The position numbers and the translations under genes were made by a program. Positions 8,531-11,486 of a DNA stretch of 11,486 bases are shown here, piece by piece. Position 1 is the first letter of the stretch. Every line of letters begins with the position of its first letter. The notes beneath the pieces were generated by a model. The model worked only from the letters and a program-made list of their open reading frames with translations. It made no database searches and had not been told where the DNA came from. The DNA is from CAZQYB01 sp964582985 (GTDB taxonomy: Bacteria; Planctomycetota; Phycisphaerae; Sedimentisphaerales; Anaerobacaceae), in assembly GCA_964582985.1 (NCBI GenBank), contig CAZOUM010000077.1, forward strand, positions 1-11,486. The letters run 5' to 3'.

Positions 8531-9455
8531 GTATCAGCAGATAACAAAGACAAGGCCGCTGAAGGGCCGAAGTCTATGGAAAGATGGATTGCGACGGCTT
8601 CGAAAACACAGGCTCGCGATGGTCTGTTTTGTCGTCGTACTGCTGTATTTTTCGCTTGCGGCATTCATCTATTTGGGAGAGTTATTCAATTGGCAGGTCG
8701 GGCCGATACGATGGGCTGAGGAGGTTGGCCAGAAATATGAACCGCCGAGTTCAAAGAATATATTCGGTACGGATATTTTCGGCCTATCTGTTTTCCGAAA
8801 GACACTTTACGGCACGAAGATATCGATAACGGTCGCATTATGCGCTTCGTTTATAAGTATTGCTATCGGCGTGCCTTTAGGAGCAATAGCGGGTTACTTC
8901 CGCGGGTTTGTTGATGAGATTATAGTCTGGATATATTCAACTCTAAGTTCAATTCCGTACATTCTGTTGATATTGGCTTTCGCCATCGTTCTGCGGGACA
9001 AAACTCTTTTCGGCCATAAACTTAGGGGTATTACGGCGGTGTATTTGGCAATAGGTCTTACAAGCTGGGTTGGTATTTGTCGTCTGATTAGAGGTGAGAT
9101 TATCAAACACAAGGAGCGAGAATATGTTTTGGCTGCGGTCAGCTATGGTTGCGGTAGGCGGCGGATTATCTTCAAACATCTACTACCCAATGTTTTCCAC
9201 CTTGTTATCATTGACTTTTCACTGCGGTTTGTTGCCTTCATCCACGCGGAAGTAATACTGAGCTTTTTGGGTCTTGGTGAAATGGACCGTCCAAGCTGGG
9301 GGGCAATGATAAATGATGCAAGAATGGAGCTTTCGCGCGGAGTGTGGTGGCAAATGGCAGCGGCGACGATAGCGATATTCATTATTTCGCTGGTGTTAAA
9401 TATTTTTGGAGATGCGCTGAGGGACTCGCTCGACCCGAAGCTTAGGGTTGAATAA
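8523..9455 (+). CDS. ABC importer permease, OppC/DppC family
   Basis: Second permease of the importer, expected to pair with the OppB-like protein. The 310 residues show the OppC layout: a cytoplasmic N-terminus with SLWKDGLRRLRKHRLAM, one membrane segment (about 32-51), the FGTDIFGLSVF motif at 81-91 (family form GTDxxGRDxF), a membrane core, the EAA loop REYVLAAVSYGCGRRRIIFKHLLPN at 199-223, and the typical FGDALRDSLDPKLR ending at 295-308. The start is TTG at 8523 with AAGGG six bases upstream; it overlaps the preceding gene by eight bases. The GTG at 8527 is out of frame. Confidence 0.95.
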   Translation: MSEYQQITKTRPLKGRSLWKDGLRRLRKHRLAMVCFVVVLLYFSLAAFIYLGELFNWQVGPIRWAEEVGQKYEPPSSKNIFGTDIFGLSVFRKTLYGTKISITVALCASFISIAIGVPLGAIAGYFRGFVDEIIVWIYSTLSSIPYILLILAFAIVLRDKTLFGHKLRGITAVYLAIGLTSWVGICRLIRGEIIKHKEREYVLAAVSYGCGRRRIIFKHLLPNVFHLVIIDFSLRFVAFIHAEVILSFLGLGEMDRPSWGAMINDARMELSRGVWWQMAAATIAIFIISLVLNIFGDALRDSLDPKLRVE

Positions 9456-9459
9456 CTTT

Positions 9460-10455
9460 ATGGATGGTAACGGAACATTATTGTCGGTTGAAAATCTTTC
9501 GACGCACTTTTTTACCGAAGGCGGTGTTGCACGAGCGGTGCAGGATGTGAGCTTTTCGATAAAGAAGGGCAAAACGTTTGCGCTTGTTGGTGAAAGTGGG
9601 TGCGGCAAGAGTGTAACAGCACTTTCAATTATGCGATTGATACCTGACCCGCCGGGGAAGATTGTCGGCGGAAAAATAATGTTCAGAGACCGCAGCCTGC
9701 TTGAATTGAGTGGAAGGCAGATGCGGAGTGTTCGCGGCAACAGAATAGCGATGATTTTTCAGGAGCCGATGACCAGTCTTAATCCGGTCTTTACGGTGGG
9801 CAATCAAATTGTAGAGGCGATAAAGCTGCATCAGAAAAAAGGTACGAGTGAGTCCTGGGCGGATGCGGTCGAGATGCTGCGAAAGGTGGGCATTGCTGAT
9901 CCGGACAGCAGAGTCCGCGAGTATCCGCATCAGATGTCCGGCGGGATGCGACAAAGAGTTATGATAGCTATGGCGGTAAGCTGCGAGCCGGCACTTTTGA
10001 TTGCCGATGAGCCCACAACCGCTTTGGATGTAACCATTCAGGCGCAGATACTTGATTTGCTGGACGAGCTGCAGGCACAAAACGGAATGAGCATTTTGCT
10101 GATAACCCACGATTTGGGCGTTGTGGCTGAGCGGGCTGATGACGTTGCGGTGATGTATGCGTCACGAATAGTGGAGGTGGCGGAATCAGAGTCGCTTTTT
10201 GCAAAGCCCCTGCATCCATACACCCAGGGACTTCTAAAATCTTTGCCGCGGCTGGGACTTGAGGCGGGGCGTCTTCAGACGATTTCGGGCACTGTCCCTG
10301 AACCGTTGCATTTTCCAACAGGTTGCAAATTCCATCCGCGGTGCTCCGTAGGTTGCAGCGACAGGAGGTGTCAGACAGTTGAGCCGGAACTGAGAAAAGT
10401 TCAACCGGGGCGATGTGTTGCCTGCTGGTATGCGCCAGGATACGAGGAGAAATAA
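9460..10455 (+). CDS. ABC importer ATPase, OppD/DppD family
   Basis: Cytoplasmic ATPase that powers the importer. In the 331-residue product, numbered from the ATG at 9460, Walker A is GESGCGKS at 44-51, Q-loop FQEP near 101, signature MSGGMRQR at 159-166, Walker B LLIADEP at 179-185 and switch His217 in LLITHDLG. The C-terminal oligopeptide/dipeptide domain is present (LHPYTQGLLKSLPRLG near 251-266), followed by a Cys cluster (289, 295, 299, 304) like the one reported to bind an iron-sulfur cluster in DppD-type ATPases. Start: ATG at 9460 with AGGG 12 bases upstream; an in-frame TTG at 9448, which would add four residues and overlap oppC, has no properly spaced site. These importers normally use an OppD plus an OppF ATPase; no second one follows here. 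It may be encoded elsewhere or the ATPase may work as a homodimer. Confidence 0.95.
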   Translation: MDGNGTLLSVENLSTHFFTEGGVARAVQDVSFSIKKGKTFALVGESGCGKSVTALSIMRLIPDPPGKIVGGKIMFRDRSLLELSGRQMRSVRGNRIAMIFQEPMTSLNPVFTVGNQIVEAIKLHQKKGTSESWADAVEMLRKVGIADPDSRVREYPHQMSGGMRQRVMIAMAVSCEPALLIADEPTTALDVTIQAQILDLLDELQAQNGMSILLITHDLGVVAERADDVAVMYASRIVEVAESESLFAKPLHPYTQGLLKSLPRLGLEAGRLQTISGTVPEPLHFPTGCKFHPRCSVGCSDRRCQTVEPELRKVQPGRCVACWYAPGYEEK

Positions 10456-10457
10456 TG

Positions 10458-10481
10458 GTAGGGTGGGGTCTTTACCCCACC
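10458..10481 (+). repeat. REP hairpin with GTAG head (copy 2)
   Basis: GTAG at 10458-10461 leads into a perfect 8-bp stem, GGTGGGGT (10462-10469) and ACCCCACC (10474-10481), with loop CTTT. It begins two bases after the ATPase stop codon, the usual place for REPs. It is almost identical to the copy at 11098 and in the same orientation; both probably are substrates of the RAYT encoded at 11141. There is no T-run after it, so it is unlikely to be an efficient intrinsic terminator, but it may protect the 3' end of the operon message. Confidence 0.85.
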
Positions 10482-10517
10482 AAGATATGAAATAAAGAAG
10501 TGTAACTTAGTGACGAT

Positions 10518-11114
10518 ATGTCTATCTTTAAGAAGAAAATTGATTTTGGGCAATTTCTCGCTGATTTAATCACGCATCAGTGTGATTTTTTGGGAAATAA
10601 TTTTAATAAATTAGTGACCTTAGCAGATGAATTTAAGGTATTGACGGAAAAAGATAAGGAAGAATTTTTAGATAAAGCACATGAACTGATAATTGTTGAT
10701 ATTCTAATGAGCTGTAATCAAAATTTTTATAAAGATTTATCGAGCGAGGAGGTGGGAGAAGCAGTTAGTATTGTGTACGCGCAATATTTAACCGAATATA
10801 AAAAGATACCAAAAACATTAGCGGAGAAAAAATTAGAAAAAGTCATGGAACTTTTTGATTTGGTTTATAAAGCCGAAGAGGAAACACAGAAACGCGGTGA
10901 GCATTATGAGGAGATTAGTCATAAAATTTACAAAGATATTGATAAACAAAAATTCTATCTTTGCAGCGCTTTTAGCAGTTATTGTGTAGGCGAGGATATA
11001 AAATCTGAAAATTGGGAAGGTAGACATTTTGCGGCCTTCAAATTAGCGAAGGGTTTTGTAAAGGCTGGTATTGTCAAAAGCATGCTAAAGCTAAAAGGTA
11101 GGGTGGGGTCGTAA
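10518..11114 (+). CDS. AT-rich orphan gene, hypothetical cytosolic helical protein, between two REPs
   Basis: I do not recognise this 198-residue protein. It has no signal peptide or membrane segment, is rich in Lys, Glu, Phe and Ile, and looks all-helical, with a Lys/Glu-rich middle (about 95-145). Codon use is clearly more AT-rich than the neighbouring transporter genes (many AAA, TTT, TTA, ATT), suggesting a different origin. The ATG at 10518 has no obvious ribosome binding site; AAAGAAG at 10494-10500 is too far away. The gene lies between two direct REP copies, and the second REP overlaps its 3' end: the last codons (G-R-V-G-S-stop) are REP sequence. It may be cargo of, or a neighbour disrupted by, the REP/RAYT locus. 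It is not recognisably an OppF. Confidence 0.65.
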   Translation: MSIFKKKIDFGQFLADLITHQCDFLGNNFNKLVTLADEFKVLTEKDKEEFLDKAHELIIVDILMSCNQNFYKDLSSEEVGEAVSIVYAQYLTEYKKIPKTLAEKKLEKVMELFDLVYKAEEETQKRGEHYEEISHKIYKDIDKQKFYLCSAFSSYCVGEDIKSENWEGRHFAAFKLAKGFVKAGIVKSMLKLKGRVGS

Positions 11115-11121
11115 CCCCACA
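11098..11121 (+). repeat. REP hairpin with GTAG head (copy 3), overlapping a coding end
   Basis: GTAG at 11098-11101 is followed by GGTGGGGT (11102-11109), loop CGTA and ACCCCAC (11114-11120). The stem is 7 bp because the outer G (11102) faces A at 11121. Head and stem match the copy at 10458; only the loop and outermost pair differ. It supplies the final codons and the TAA of the upstream orphan gene and ends 19 bases before the RAYT start codon. Confidence 0.85.
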
Positions 11122-11140
11122 AAAAATGGGTTTATAAAAG

Positions 11141-11486
11141 ATGTCAGACTACAGACGCGCCAATTTCGAAGGCGGGTATTACTTTTTTACGGTCGTCACG
11201 TTTCAGCGAATGAAATTTCTGACCGATACCCTATCCCGTGATTGTCTGAGTTTTGCATTTGGCAAAGTAAAAGAAAAACGACCCTTCGATAACATTGCAA
11301 TGTGCCTTCTGCCTGACCATTTACACTGTGTATGGAAATTGCCTGACGGTGATTCTGATTTTTCAACACGATGGAATTCAGTCAAATCGCTCTTTACAAA
11401 GACGTATTTAAAATCCGGCGGACATGAAGGACAAAGAAATGTCTCGAGAATGCGGACGGGTGAAGCGGCTGTTTGGCAAAGGCGGT
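11141..11486 (+). CDS. REP-associated tyrosine transposase (RAYT, HUH/Y1), truncated by window end
   Basis: N-terminal 115 residues of a single-strand DNA transposase of the Y1_Tnp/TnpA_REP family, which cleaves and joins at REP hairpins using a catalytic Tyr. The start MSDYRRANFEGGYYFFTVVT matches the usual RAYT opening (YRRAxxxGGxYFFTVVT). The HUH motif is PDHLHCVW with His60 and His62, followed by DFSTRWNSVKS and, at the cut edge, VWQRR, which in the family continues as FWEH. The catalytic Tyr lies in the C-terminal part, typically within some 50-60 residues beyond the edge, so activity cannot be judged. No frameshift or stop is seen. The ATG at 11141 has no strong ribosome binding site. 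A GTAG-headed REP lies immediately upstream in the same orientation, and another 680 bases away, consistent with its being the cognate enzyme. Confidence 0.93.
   Translation, partial: MSDYRRANFEGGYYFFTVVTFQRMKFLTDTLSRDCLSFAFGKVKEKRPFDNIAMCLLPDHLHCVWKLPDGDSDFSTRWNSVKSLFTKTYLKSGGHEGQRNVSRMRTGEAAVWQRR

Noticed and set aside
9625..10318. Minus-strand open frames opposite the ATPase gene
   Set aside because: No recognisable features; the plus-strand ATPase has all Walker, signature and switch motifs.
10518..11114. Orphan gene as a toxin, defence protein or degenerate OppF
   Set aside because: No motif of any such family is visible, and it has no Walker or ABC signature; a function would be invention.
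10458..11121. CRISPR-like pair of repeats
   Set aside because: Only two copies about 640 bases apart with a gene between them and GTAG heads; they are REP elements, not a CRISPR array.

Overview
The window looks like bacterial chromosome of moderate GC (near half by eye). It carries three leftward genes, then a divergent promoter region, then a rightward block that ends in a small mobile-element locus. The taxon cannot be fixed from the sequence. Proline/Glu-rich lipoproteins, an archaeal-length RtcB and the general style of the proteins would suit Planctomycetota (Phycisphaerae-like), but this is a low-confidence guess.

Left part (1-4314, minus strand): metK (S-adenosylmethionine synthetase), a DUF547 lipoprotein with a Pro-rich linker of 13 Glu-Pro repeats, and rtcB (RNA 3'-phosphate/2',3'-cyclic phosphate ligase). 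The first 226 bases hold no clear gene, but they carry a GTAG-headed hairpin.

Centre (4315-5801): a divergent intergenic region with promoter-like elements and two inverted repeats, then a secreted helical protein of unknown function, then a short gap with a candidate promoter.

Right part (5802-10455, plus strand): a tightly packed peptide/nickel-type (Opp/Dpp family) ABC importer operon. It encodes a lipoprotein substrate-binding protein, two EAA-motif permeases and one ATPase with the C-terminal oligopeptide/dipeptide extension. Genes overlap by 4 and 8 bases and several start with TTG. The partner ATPase (OppF/DppF) is not in the window. The place where it would be expected holds a REP locus instead.

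Right end (10458-11486): two direct GTAG-headed REP hairpins bracket an AT-rich orphan gene, and the second lies just upstream of a REP-associated tyrosine transposase (RAYT, HUH/Y1 family) cut off by the window end. A third, sequence-divergent but structure-conserved hairpin at 171-191 belongs to the same type. The most interesting points are this REP/RAYT set, the orphan gene between the two repeats, and the fact that the second REP encodes the last residues and stop codon of that gene. RAYT/REP systems are known; what is unusual here is the arrangement. I saw no clearly new multi-gene system.
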